Shown: positions 44,246-52,376 of the stretch, piece by piece
Position numbering within the stretch: position 1 is the stretch's first letter
How the letters are laid out: every line of letters starts with the position of its first letter
Origin: an uncultured Bacteroidales bacterium
GTDB lineage: Bacteria > Bacteroidota > Bacteroidia > Bacteroidales > Bacteroidaceae
Direction: 5' to 3'
Assembly: GCA_902787555.1 (NCBI GenBank)
Contig: CADAGO010000001.1
Location: 120,713-184,712, forward strand
Length of the DNA stretch: 64,000 nucleotides
Translations under genes and position numbers: made by a program
The notes under the pieces: model-generated
Told to the model about the DNA's origin: nothing
The model's database searches: none
Seen by the model: only the letters and a program-made list of their open reading frames with translations

Positions 44246-45550
44246 ATGTTAGATTCAAAAATTGTCAGTGCCGAGATAGAGGCCATGCATTTAGGCGACT
44301 TCAGTGCCGCCACCATACGCGATATACAATCGCTCAGTAAAGCCCTTGAGGCAAAGACCGGTGAACCGATTATTCACCTTGAGATGGGTGTACCTGGACT
44401 GCAACCATCAGCTATTGCGCTGAAAGCAGAACAGGAAGCATTGCAGGCTGGATGTGCCACCATATACCCTCCCAACGGAGGTATTCCACGTATCAAGCAA
44501 GCTGCCTCACGGTTCGTTAAAGCTTTTATCGGGGTCGATATCGACCCACTTTGCTGCATTCCTACGACAGGCAGCATGCAAGGTACGTTTGCCACCTTCA
44601 CGGCTTGGCATCATGCTTCGCCTGAAAAAGACACCGTATTGTTCATCCATCCGGGATTCCCCGTCCAGACCACTCAATGTGATGTCATCGGACTGAAACA
44701 CATCGGGCTGGATATCCATGATTTCCGTGGTGATGCCCTCATCCGAAAATTAGAGGAAATACTCTCGGCAGGTAATATCTGCGGTATTGTGTATTCGAAC
44801 CCGAACAACCCTTCTTGGGTATGTTTCAACGAGGAAGAGCTGAAAGGTATCGGCCAACTCGCTACGAAGTATGACATCATCGTGCTCGAAGACTTAGCCT
44901 ATTTCGCAATGGACTTCAGAAGGGACCTCTCCCATCCGTTTGAGTCTCCTTTCCAAGCCACAGTAGCACGTTATACAGACAATTATATTCTGGCAATATC
45001 AGGTTCAAAAGCATTCTCGTATGCAGGTCAGCGTATCGGTGTATTGTGCATCAGCAACGCACTCTACCATCGCATCTACCCTGCCCTACAGACCAATTTC
45101 GGAGTTGGAGAATTTGGTGATTTCATCTGTAATCGCCTGATGTATACCCTCTCCAGCGGGACGACCCACAGTGTGCAACATGCGATGGCAGCACTGATGG
45201 AAGCAGCCTGCGATGGTACATACAACTTCCTTAACGATGTACGAGAATATGGACGCAGAGCAAAGTTCATGAAAGATGTGCTGTTGGCAAACGGATTCTA
45301 TCTAGTATATGACAACGACCTTGGAGCACCCTTGGCTGACGGATTCTACTTCACGGTTCAGTATCCAGGCATGAACGACCTGCAACTGACACGCGAACTG
45401 ATGTTCTACGGCATTGCTGTGTTCCCACTCGACACGATGGGGTCGAACGAACAAGGCGTACGAATCTGCACTTCGTTCTTCAGCAAGGAACAAGAGCCGT
45501 TGTTTGAGGAACGAATCACGGCATTTCATGCTGATCATACTATTATATAG
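44246..45550 (+). CDS. Class I/II pyridoxal-phosphate aminotransferase (aromatic context)
   Basis: 434 residues from the ATG at 44246. An upstream in-frame TTG at 44210 lies in the repeat tract and was rejected. Fold-type I features: IIHLEMGVPGLQPS (about 46), YPPNGGIPRIKQAASRF (about 75), CIPTTGSMQGTFATF (about 105), IVYSNPNNPSW (about 180-190), VLEDLAYFAMDF (about 213) and SGSKAFSYAGQRIGV with the PLP-binding lysine near 255. As last gene of the iorAB/paaK operon it most likely interconverts aryl pyruvates and aromatic amino acids (Phe, Tyr, Trp) using glutamate/2-oxoglutarate. Substrate is inferred from neighbours. Confidence 0.85.
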   Translation: MLDSKIVSAEIEAMHLGDFSAATIRDIQSLSKALEAKTGEPIIHLEMGVPGLQPSAIALKAEQEALQAGCATIYPPNGGIPRIKQAASRFVKAFIGVDIDPLCCIPTTGSMQGTFATFTAWHHASPEKDTVLFIHPGFPVQTTQCDVIGLKHIGLDIHDFRGDALIRKLEEILSAGNICGIVYSNPNNPSWVCFNEEELKGIGQLATKYDIIVLEDLAYFAMDFRRDLSHPFESPFQATVARYTDNYILAISGSKAFSYAGQRIGVLCISNALYHRIYPALQTNFGVGEFGDFICNRLMYTLSSGTTHSVQHAMAALMEAACDGTYNFLNDVREYGRRAKFMKDVLLANGFYLVYDNDLGAPLADGFYFTVQYPGMNDLQLTRELMFYGIAVFPLDTMGSNEQGVRICTSFFSKEQEPLFEERITAFHADHTII

Positions 45551-45581
45551 GTTATTGGTTAATGGTTAATGGTTGTTATTG
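45551..45581. repeat. Phrase-repeat tract (GGTTATTGGTTAATGGTTAATGG)
   Basis: Copies of GGTTA(A/T)T repeat between the aminotransferase stop and the esterase start; a shorter GGTTATTGGTTAG copy follows the esterase gene at 46843-46855. It provides in-frame TTG codons that could be mistaken for a start. Confidence 0.55.
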
Positions 45582-45584
45582 AGT

Positions 45585-46841
45585 ATGAGATTTGTTTTGT
45601 TTTTTGCCTTTTTAAATATTTTCATTTCCCTGAACGCGCAGACATTCTCGTTCGATCAAGTCGACAAAGAAGCTACGCAAGTAAAAACAACGGACCTCTA
45701 TAATACCGCCGTTGGTTATGGATACGATATGACCAAGCTGGCACCTGTAGCTACAGGACAACCCTTCTTCTTTTCAGTCAGTGTACCTGACGGGAACTAC
45801 CGTGTGACCATTACAATGGGTTCAAAGAAGAAAGCAGGTAATACGACCGTACGAGCCGAGTCACGTCGGTTGATGATTGAGAATTGTGTGACCAAGAAGG
45901 GGGAACGCAAGCAGGTCTCGTTTATCGTCAATAAACGCAACACGCTGATTGGGCAGAACGACCGAGTAAGAATCAAAGACAGGGAGAAGACCAAACTCAA
46001 CTGGGATGACAAACTCACCATCGAAATCAATGGAGATGCACCCGTCTGCTCATCTATCAAGATAGAACCTGCCAATGATGTGACAACCCTTTGGCTGTGT
46101 GGCAATTCCACTGTTGTTGACCAAGACTACGAACCTTGGGCCAGTTGGGGCCAGATGATTCCCCGATGGTTTGATGACCAGATTGCCATTGCCAACTATG
46201 CAGAAAGCGGTGAGACCGCTGCGTCATTTATCTCTGCCAACCGTCTGAAGAAAATCATGAGTCTTGCCAAACAAGGTGACTATCTCTTCGTAGAGTTCGG
46301 GCATAATGATCAAAAACAGAAGACTCCAGGCTCGGGTGCTTACTATAACTTCGCCACGAACCTCAAGCAATTTATCGACGAAGCTAAAAGCAAAGGTGTG
46401 ACTCCTATCTTTGTGACACCAACTCAACGCCGCACATTCGATTCCAATGGAAAAATTACAGAAAGCCATGGAGACTATCCTGACGCTATGAGATGGGTAG
46501 CCAAACGTGAAGGTGTACAGGTAATTGAGTTGCACGACATGACCCGAACCTTCTATGAAACGCTAGGAGTGGAAAACAGCAAGAAAGCCTTGGTGCATTA
46601 TGCTGCCAACACCTTCCCAGGCCAATTCACAGCACTTGCGGACAACACCCACTTCAATCCTTACGGTGCCTACGAAATAGCCAAGATGATGGTTCAAGGC
46701 ATGAAAGACCTACAACTGCCGTTTGTAGACCATATCAAAGAAGACTTCAAGGGTTTTGATGCGGCTCATCCAGATGATTTCAATACCTTCCATTGGAATA
46801 ACTCACCTTTCTTCGAAGCCTTGAAGCCAGATGGCAACTAA
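45585..46841 (+). CDS. Rhamnogalacturonan acetylesterase-like SGNH hydrolase (CE12 type)
   Basis: 418 residues from the ATG at 45585, which gives the signal peptide MRFVLFFAFLNIFISLNAQ; an earlier TTG lies in repeat sequence. Residues about 20-160 form a beta-sandwich domain frequent before these enzymes. The SGNH catalytic domain follows: LWLCGNSTVVD near 170-180 (nucleophile Ser), ANYAESGETAASF near 204 (block II Gly), FVEFGHNDQKQ near 236 (block III Asn) and LADNTHFNPYGA near 350 (catalytic Asp and His). It removes acetyl groups from rhamnogalacturonan, a pectin component, after export. It is followed by a GH106 rhamnosidase, making a pectin-directed pair without a SusC/SusD system in view. 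Confidence 0.85.
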   Translation: MRFVLFFAFLNIFISLNAQTFSFDQVDKEATQVKTTDLYNTAVGYGYDMTKLAPVATGQPFFFSVSVPDGNYRVTITMGSKKKAGNTTVRAESRRLMIENCVTKKGERKQVSFIVNKRNTLIGQNDRVRIKDREKTKLNWDDKLTIEINGDAPVCSSIKIEPANDVTTLWLCGNSTVVDQDYEPWASWGQMIPRWFDDQIAIANYAESGETAASFISANRLKKIMSLAKQGDYLFVEFGHNDQKQKTPGSGAYYNFATNLKQFIDEAKSKGVTPIFVTPTQRRTFDSNGKITESHGDYPDAMRWVAKREGVQVIELHDMTRTFYETLGVENSKKALVHYAANTFPGQFTALADNTHFNPYGAYEIAKMMVQGMKDLQLPFVDHIKEDFKGFDAAHPDDFNTFHWNNSPFFEALKPDGN

Positions 46842-46901
46842 GGTTATTGGTTAGCAAAAAACTGAAGAAAATATCGTCCGACTGAGTCAATTGAAATAAA
46901 T

Positions 46902-49484
46902 ATGAAAGCCATCACATCCGTCCTCTTTTTCCTAACAATCGTATCTGCATCAGCTCAATCTACAGTAAATTCCCATCCACTCCCTCAAGGAAAGGAAGAT
47001 ACTCTTTGGCCCACACCAAAACCAGAAGCCCGTCCATATACACGTTGGTGGTGGCTGGGTAGTGCCGTAGATGAAGCAGGACTGACCTATAATCTGTCAG
47101 AATATGCCAAAGCTGGCATTGGCGGTGTGGAAATCACCCCTATTTACGGAGTCAAGGGCAATGATGCAAACAATATCAGTTACCTGTCTCCACAATGGAT
47201 GCAGACATTAGGAATTGTTGAACGGCTTTCAAAGGAATTAGGCTTGGAAGTGAATATGGCAACTGGTACAGGCTGGCCTTTCGGAGGTCCATACGTACCA
47301 GAGCAAGAGGCTGCTGCCAAATTGAAAGTACAAAATGGGCAACTACTCACGGACCGCACTCGTCAGAAAGTGAAACGTGCGGCACCAGGAGGAGACGGAT
47401 GGGTAATCGACCACTTTGACCGTCAGAGTGTGGAGCATTACTTAGCGGTATTTGACAAGGCATTCCAACAAAGTGGTGTACCCTACCCACATACTTTCTT
47501 CAACGATTCATACGAGGTATATAACGCAGATTGGACACCACGTATGCTGGAAGAGTTCAAAACTCGCAGAGGTTATGCATTAGAGGAACATGTAGAAGAC
47601 TTCCTTGGTACCTCGTCCAACAGCAAAGATATCCAACGACGCATCATGTCGGACTATCGCGAAACACTCTCCGACCTGTTGTTAGAGAACTTTACCACGG
47701 TCTGGACTGACTGGGCACATCGGCATGGAGCCATCACCCGCAATCAAGCACACGGCAGTCCTGCCAATCTGATTGATCTCTACGCTGAAGTTGATATCCC
47801 GGAATGCGAAGGATTCGGTCTGTCGGATTTCCACATCAAGGGACTACGCACCGATCCTGGGTTTACCAAAGCTAACTACTCTGATCTATCGATGCTGAAA
47901 TACGCCTCATCGGGCGCACATATCTCTGGCAAGCAGTTCACCTCGTCAGAAACCTTCACATGGCTCACAGAGCATTTCCGCACCTCGTTCTCGCAATGCA
48001 AACCCGACTTTGACCTGATGATGGTGGCTGGGGTCAACCACGTGTTCTTTCATGGCAGTTGCTACACTCCAAAAGACGACCCATGGCCAGGATGGAAGTT
48101 CTATGCAACGGTCGATATGTCCCCTACTAACAATTTATGGCGAGATGCGCCCGCATTCTTCAAATATATCGAACGCACTCAGACCTTTATGCAATATGGA
48201 GAGCCAGATAATGACATTCTGGTTTACCTGCCATTCTACGATATGATATATGAGCAGCCAGGACGGTTGGTACAGTTCGACATACACAGCATGGCAGAAC
48301 GTGCTCCGAAATTCATCCGTAGCATCGATGCCATTATCAAGGCAGGTTTTGATTGTGATTACATCTCTGACCACTATCTTTTGAAAACGAACGTAGCAGA
48401 CGGACAACTGACTACAACGGGACGTAACCGATATGCTGCCATATTGGTACCAGATGTTCAGTTTATGCCACTGATAACCCTCCAGAAGTTAGTGGAACTG
48501 GCTCAGCAGGGAGCCAAAATTATCTTTATCGGACATTTACCTCAGAGTGCTCCGGGTTTGAAAGGCCTTGATGTACAAGAACGATTTGACCATACACTCC
48601 AACAACTGAAAAACAAGGTGACCGTCACCCAAGAATATTCAATCCTTAATCAGGTTGCTGAGCCCGAACGGATGCGCACACAGCAAGGATTAAGTTGCAT
48701 TCGACGTACGAACGGGCAAGACCATATCTATTTCATTAGCAACTTACAAGGCAAAGATATAGACGAATGGGTCACGATGGGCAAGGCCGCACGTTTTGCA
48801 ACTTTCTATAATCCCATGAATGGAGAAGTGCGGCAAGCAAGCATCAAGCAATCAAGTGGATTACCAGAGGTAAGGATGCAGTTACTCTCAGGAGAATCCA
48901 TTATTGTCTATCTGACAGATACCGATAACACGGGTCTTATACCTTATACTTATATAAATGCAGAAAGCGAAAGCTGTGAAGATCTGAAAAATTGGACTTT
49001 GCGGTTTATTGCATCAGCACCTACAACCATTACCAAAATCTATCAGATGGATACACCCAAATCGTGGACAGAACTTGGAGAACAAGTACTCAACGAAACG
49101 ATGGCAACAGGACTCTACGCAACAGAATTCAAGTGTAAAGACATCAAAAAGGGTCCCATCATCCTGGATTTGGGAGACGTACGTGAAACAGCACGCGTAA
49201 GGCTCAACGGCAATGATGTTGCCACCTTGTTTGCCGTCCCCTACCGTGTTGATATCACCCCATATGTTAAGAAAGGCAAGAACAAATTAGAGATTGAGGT
49301 CAGTAACCTCGGAGCCAATCGAATCAGCAAACTCGATAGAGAAGGTGTAGAATGGCGTAAATTCAACGAAATCAATGTCGTGGACCTCAACTATAAAAAC
49401 ACCCACTATGACCAATGGACACCAATGCCTTCAGGTCTGTGTTCTCCAGTCAGACTACTGACCTACACCCCACTCAACCCATAA
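46902..49484 (+). CDS. GH106-type alpha-L-rhamnosidase
   Basis: 860 residues with a signal peptide (MKAITSVLFFLTIVSASAQ). The motifs PYTRWWWLGSAVDEAGLTYNL (about 45-65), GGVEITPIYGVKG (about 73) and VNMATGTGWPFGGPYV (about 115-130) identify the GH106 family. The central domain includes HTFFNDSYEVYNADWTP (about 202), ITRNQAHGSPANLIDLYAEVDIPECE (about 283) and GKQFTSSETFTWL (about 347). A C-terminal beta-sandwich (about 710-855) carries LDLGDVRETARVRLNG. GH106 enzymes release terminal alpha-L-rhamnose from pectic rhamnogalacturonan. Together with the preceding esterase it acts on deacetylated substrate. The end overlaps the convergent SulP gene by 11 bp. The length is shorter than many GH106 proteins, which exceed 1000 residues. 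Confidence 0.85.
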   Translation: MKAITSVLFFLTIVSASAQSTVNSHPLPQGKEDTLWPTPKPEARPYTRWWWLGSAVDEAGLTYNLSEYAKAGIGGVEITPIYGVKGNDANNISYLSPQWMQTLGIVERLSKELGLEVNMATGTGWPFGGPYVPEQEAAAKLKVQNGQLLTDRTRQKVKRAAPGGDGWVIDHFDRQSVEHYLAVFDKAFQQSGVPYPHTFFNDSYEVYNADWTPRMLEEFKTRRGYALEEHVEDFLGTSSNSKDIQRRIMSDYRETLSDLLLENFTTVWTDWAHRHGAITRNQAHGSPANLIDLYAEVDIPECEGFGLSDFHIKGLRTDPGFTKANYSDLSMLKYASSGAHISGKQFTSSETFTWLTEHFRTSFSQCKPDFDLMMVAGVNHVFFHGSCYTPKDDPWPGWKFYATVDMSPTNNLWRDAPAFFKYIERTQTFMQYGEPDNDILVYLPFYDMIYEQPGRLVQFDIHSMAERAPKFIRSIDAIIKAGFDCDYISDHYLLKTNVADGQLTTTGRNRYAAILVPDVQFMPLITLQKLVELAQQGAKIIFIGHLPQSAPGLKGLDVQERFDHTLQQLKNKVTVTQEYSILNQVAEPERMRTQQGLSCIRRTNGQDHIYFISNLQGKDIDEWVTMGKAARFATFYNPMNGEVRQASIKQSSGLPEVRMQLLSGESIIVYLTDTDNTGLIPYTYINAESESCEDLKNWTLRFIASAPTTITKIYQMDTPKSWTELGEQVLNETMATGLYATEFKCKDIKKGPIILDLGDVRETARVRLNGNDVATLFAVPYRVDITPYVKKGKNKLEIEVSNLGANRISKLDREGVEWRKFNEINVVDLNYKNTHYDQWTPMPSGLCSPVRLLTYTPLNP

Positions 49485-51177
49485 TTTCCTTCGCCCGCTG
49501 CAAAGCGGGTGTGATATGTGGCTGAATACAATCAGGGCCTACCAACTGGTCAATGCCGTACTTCAGCAAGGTCTGCTGTACCTTACCGTTTACACCTGAC
49601 AAGATGACTTGTATTCCCCTGTTTTGAGTACGTTCGCACAGGTTACGCAGGTTATTGATACCTGTTGAATCGATAAAAGGCACTTTACGCATACGGATGA
49701 TGCGCACCTTGGTATTCTTATTGCTGAAATTATTGAACTCCTCAAATTTACTTGCCAAACCAAAGAAGAATGGGCCATTTACTTCATAGACCTCCACACC
49801 TTGAGGAATATCGAGCAGCTCGATATCATCTGGATGGACAACCTCATCACTCTCTGTTGCCTGAATAGTGTCCTCCTCAATCACATTGATGGACGAAGTC
49901 TCCATAACACGGCGTACAAACAAAGCAATGGCTAATAACACACCCACTTCGATGGCAACAGTCAAATCGACAATCACAGTAAGGAAGAAAGTAATCAGCA
50001 AAACAGCCACATCCGACTTGTCACCTCGCAACAAATACTTGAATGTGCGCCATTCACTCATGTTATAAGCCACCATTACCAGAATTGCAGCAAGACATGA
50101 CAGCGGGATATAAATGGCGTATGGCATCAAGAAAAGATAGATCAGCAACAGTACAACTGCATGGATGATACCTGTGAGTGGTGACTTACCACCGTTGTTG
50201 ATGCTGGCCATAGTACGAGCTATGGCACCTGTAGCAGGTATGCCTCCAAATAACGGAGTTACAACATTGGCAATACCCTGCCCTATCAGTTCCGTATTCG
50301 AATCATGACGCTTACCCGTGACACCATCTGCAACCATCGCTGCCAAGAGGGATTCAATAGCACAGAGAATCGCAATTGTAAATGCAGGAGACACCAAACC
50401 TTTGATGGTGTCATAATCCATCGCTGGTGCTACAGGAGATGGCATCGGCAGTCCATTGGCCAATTCAGGGAATTTTGAGCCAATCGTTGCGACATGGATG
50501 TCAGCATAGTGGGCCAAAATCACTGATGCAAAGGTTCCAACAATCAAAGCGATGAGTGAACCTGGAATCTTCTTGAAGAAACGTCCCCAAATAATGATGA
50601 CCAAAAGGCAACCAAAACTCATGCCTGCTTCAATCCAATTGATGTTTGAAACATTTTGGATATAGGCAGTCCATTGAGGAATAAAACCAGAAGGAATCGT
50701 GGCTGTGATTCCTAAGAAGTCTTTCACCTGTGTAGAGAAAATCGTCACAGCAATACCAGAGGTAAAGCCAACCACAATAGGATATGGGATGAACTTAAAG
50801 ATCGCACCCATGCGGCATAGTCCCATGATAATGAGAAATACACCTGCCATAATGGTAGCTATGGTTAGGCCTTGCAGTCCGTATTGAGATACAATGCCTG
50901 CTACAATCACAATGAAAGCACCAGTAGGACCGCCAATCAAAAATCTGCTACCACCAAAGAACGACACAAGGAAACCTGCGATGATGGCTGTAATCAATCC
51001 CTGTTGGGGTGTCACGCCACTGGCAATACCAAATGCAATAGCTAATGGTAGCGCAATGATACCTACAATGATACCAGCAATGAGGTCGGATGTAAATTTG
51101 TTTTTGTTGTAATAGCCTTTATTAAACAAATGGAAAAATTTCGGCTGAAAAACTTTTCCCAACTCAATTTTCTTCAT
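49474..51177 (-). CDS. SulP family anion transporter with STAS domain
   Basis: 567 residues. About 10-14 membrane segments: DLIAGIIVGIIALPLAIAFGIASGV (about 31-55, the SulP signature), GGPTGAFIVIVAGIVSQYG (about 82-100) and IPYPIVVGFTSGIAVTIFSTQ. Residues about 440-560 form the cytoplasmic STAS domain (VYEVNGPFFFGLASKFEE, IIRMRKVPFIDSTGINNL, GIQVILSGVNGKVQQTL), with the conserved DSTG phosphorylation-like site near 505. It moves sulfate, bicarbonate or another small anion across the inner membrane; the anion cannot be read from sequence. It stands alone, with its own promoter at 51245. Confidence 0.9.
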   Translation of the reverse strand: MKKIELGKVFQPKFFHLFNKGYYNKNKFTSDLIAGIIVGIIALPLAIAFGIASGVTPQQGLITAIIAGFLVSFFGGSRFLIGGPTGAFIVIVAGIVSQYGLQGLTIATIMAGVFLIIMGLCRMGAIFKFIPYPIVVGFTSGIAVTIFSTQVKDFLGITATIPSGFIPQWTAYIQNVSNINWIEAGMSFGCLLVIIIWGRFFKKIPGSLIALIVGTFASVILAHYADIHVATIGSKFPELANGLPMPSPVAPAMDYDTIKGLVSPAFTIAILCAIESLLAAMVADGVTGKRHDSNTELIGQGIANVVTPLFGGIPATGAIARTMASINNGGKSPLTGIIHAVVLLLIYLFLMPYAIYIPLSCLAAILVMVAYNMSEWRTFKYLLRGDKSDVAVLLITFFLTVIVDLTVAIEVGVLLAIALFVRRVMETSSINVIEEDTIQATESDEVVHPDDIELLDIPQGVEVYEVNGPFFFGLASKFEEFNNFSNKNTKVRIIRMRKVPFIDSTGINNLRNLCERTQNRGIQVILSGVNGKVQQTLLKYGIDQLVGPDCIQPHITPALQRAKEIMG

Positions 51178-51244
51178 AATAAATGTAACTGTCTTCTATG
51201 CCCCGATTGGGCATTTTATTCTATTATCTTCCTAAAAACGAGTG

Positions 51245-51273
51245 CAAAGTTACGAATTAATTCATAATTCAAA
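51245..51273 (-). promoter_or_regulatory. Promoter of the SulP gene
   Basis: Minus-strand TAACTTTG (51252-51245) matches the -7 box and TTTG (51273-51270) lies 17 nt upstream. The upstream part coincides with a phrase-repeat tract (ATAATTCAAAATGCATAATTCATAA, 51254-51290), so a repeat seems to supply the -33 box. Confidence 0.6.
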
Positions 51274-51332
51274 ATGCATAATTCATAAGAAAACATGCAG
51301 AACAAGGACCGAAGACTTCTTAGGAGGTGTAA

Positions 51333-52376
51333 TTATTGCCCACTCGTCATATCAGATGTGTATGCAATATAGAATTTTCCATCTTCAATGACGGGATAGA
51401 AGAACTGTCCTCCATAAAGCGAACGGGAGAGGGATGTCACACCTTTCTCATAGAGTTTCATGGCAACTACCCCCATATTCATTCTTAGATTGATTTCCAC
51501 ACAAGGATGAATCAATCCACCTCGAACAACCATCATGTCGATGCCGACAATACCCTCATACCGTCCCATCAAGCGATCGGATAGGAGTTCGTGATGGACA
51601 GAGATTAGACGGTCAAGTGCAAATGCATTTGGCAGCAGAGACACAATCATCCCACGCAATTCATTTTGCGAACGAAGATAGTTGAAGGAATAGCGCCCTT
51701 CAGGTGATGTCTTGAATACCGACAAGCCCAAATATCGTACCTCCTGACTAGTGACTTCGAACTCCATTGCAAAATCAAGTAGCTTATCGTAAAAAGTATC
51801 AATCAGATGAGAGGTAAAAGGAGGTAAGGAGTAAGAAGTAAGAGGTGAGGAGTAGAACACTTTGTTTCCCCTCCCGCTACTAGAATATGCTGCCTTAATG
51901 ATATAGGGATTCGCACCATACTGTTCCATCCATGCTTCATAATCAGCCTGGGAATGAAGATACCTGACATGGTTGGGTACGATTCCTCCGTCGTTCCATT
52001 GACTATATAAGACGCTGCTATAATCGGCAGCCCATGCACGGCTGGCAAAAGACCGCCACATATCGAGTTGTTGTTCTGACGGCATGAGAGCAGGTTCAAC
52101 GCCTAATCGGAGGAAGCGGTTACGCACACTTTTGTTCCAACCCCAAGGAGCAGGAATACCCCTCCCCTCTTTTATCTTTCCCATGGAGGGAAGAACCGTT
52201 TCAATCCCTGCTTCTTTTCCACAGGAAAGCACGACATCTCCTTCTTCTGCCCACAACAATGGCAGGCGACAGAGGTCTGCCTCCATCTGCTGTATCTGCT
52301 TTGGAGGTGTGTACTGAGCAGCATTGGAAGCTAACGCCATCTCATGCGAAGGATTGAACAACAGGATACGTCGCAT
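51333..52376 (-). CDS. ATP-grasp-like protein of unknown function
   Basis: 347 residues from the ATG at 52376, which shares one base with the stop of the upstream kinase gene (TGATG). The N-terminal LLFNPSHEMALASNAAQYTPPK (about 4-25) is characteristic of a conserved Bacteroidota family. PYIIKAAYSSSGRGNKV near 155-171 resembles the ATP-grasp phosphate loop, and VGIDMMVVRGGLIHPCVEINLRMNMGVVA near 285-313 resembles the metal-binding strands of that fold. ATP-grasp enzymes ligate a carboxylate to an amine or thiol using ATP; the substrate is unknown. Two loops are repeat-encoded: SMGKIKEGRGI (about 62-72, palindromic element) and SSPLTSYSLPPFTSHL (about 173-189, phrase repeats). Confidence 0.65.
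   Translation of the reverse strand: MRRILLFNPSHEMALASNAAQYTPPKQIQQMEADLCRLPLLWAEEGDVVLSCGKEAGIETVLPSMGKIKEGRGIPAPWGWNKSVRNRFLRLGVEPALMPSEQQLDMWRSFASRAWAADYSSVLYSQWNDGGIVPNHVRYLHSQADYEAWMEQYGANPYIIKAAYSSSGRGNKVFYSSPLTSYSLPPFTSHLIDTFYDKLLDFAMEFEVTSQEVRYLGLSVFKTSPEGRYSFNYLRSQNELRGMIVSLLPNAFALDRLISVHHELLSDRLMGRYEGIVGIDMMVVRGGLIHPCVEINLRMNMGVVAMKLYEKGVTSLSRSLYGGQFFYPVIEDGKFYIAYTSDMTSGQ
51806..51855. repeat. Phrase-repeat tract inside the ATP-grasp-like gene
   Basis: Copies of GGAGTAAG/GAAGTAAG/GAGGTGAG/GAGTAG in a purine-only run of about 50 nt. In the minus-strand frame it encodes SSPLTSYSLPPFTSHL right after the ATP-grasp loop. Confidence 0.6.
52156..52192. repeat. Palindromic element in frame in the ATP-grasp-like gene
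   Basis: Minus-strand CCCTCCATGGGAAAG then GAGGGGAGGGGT. It encodes PSMGKIKEGRGI, matching PLGEIREGLRVG in the DUF6057 gene codon for codon, in the same frame. Confidence 0.6.

Noticed and set aside
49474-49484. Frameshift or error at the GH106/SulP overlap
   Set aside because: Both proteins have family-like C-termini; a short convergent overlap is sufficient.
45585-49484. Full polysaccharide utilisation locus
   Set aside because: No SusC/SusD pair, regulator or further carbohydrate enzymes adjoin the esterase and rhamnosidase; only a two-gene pectin unit is supported.
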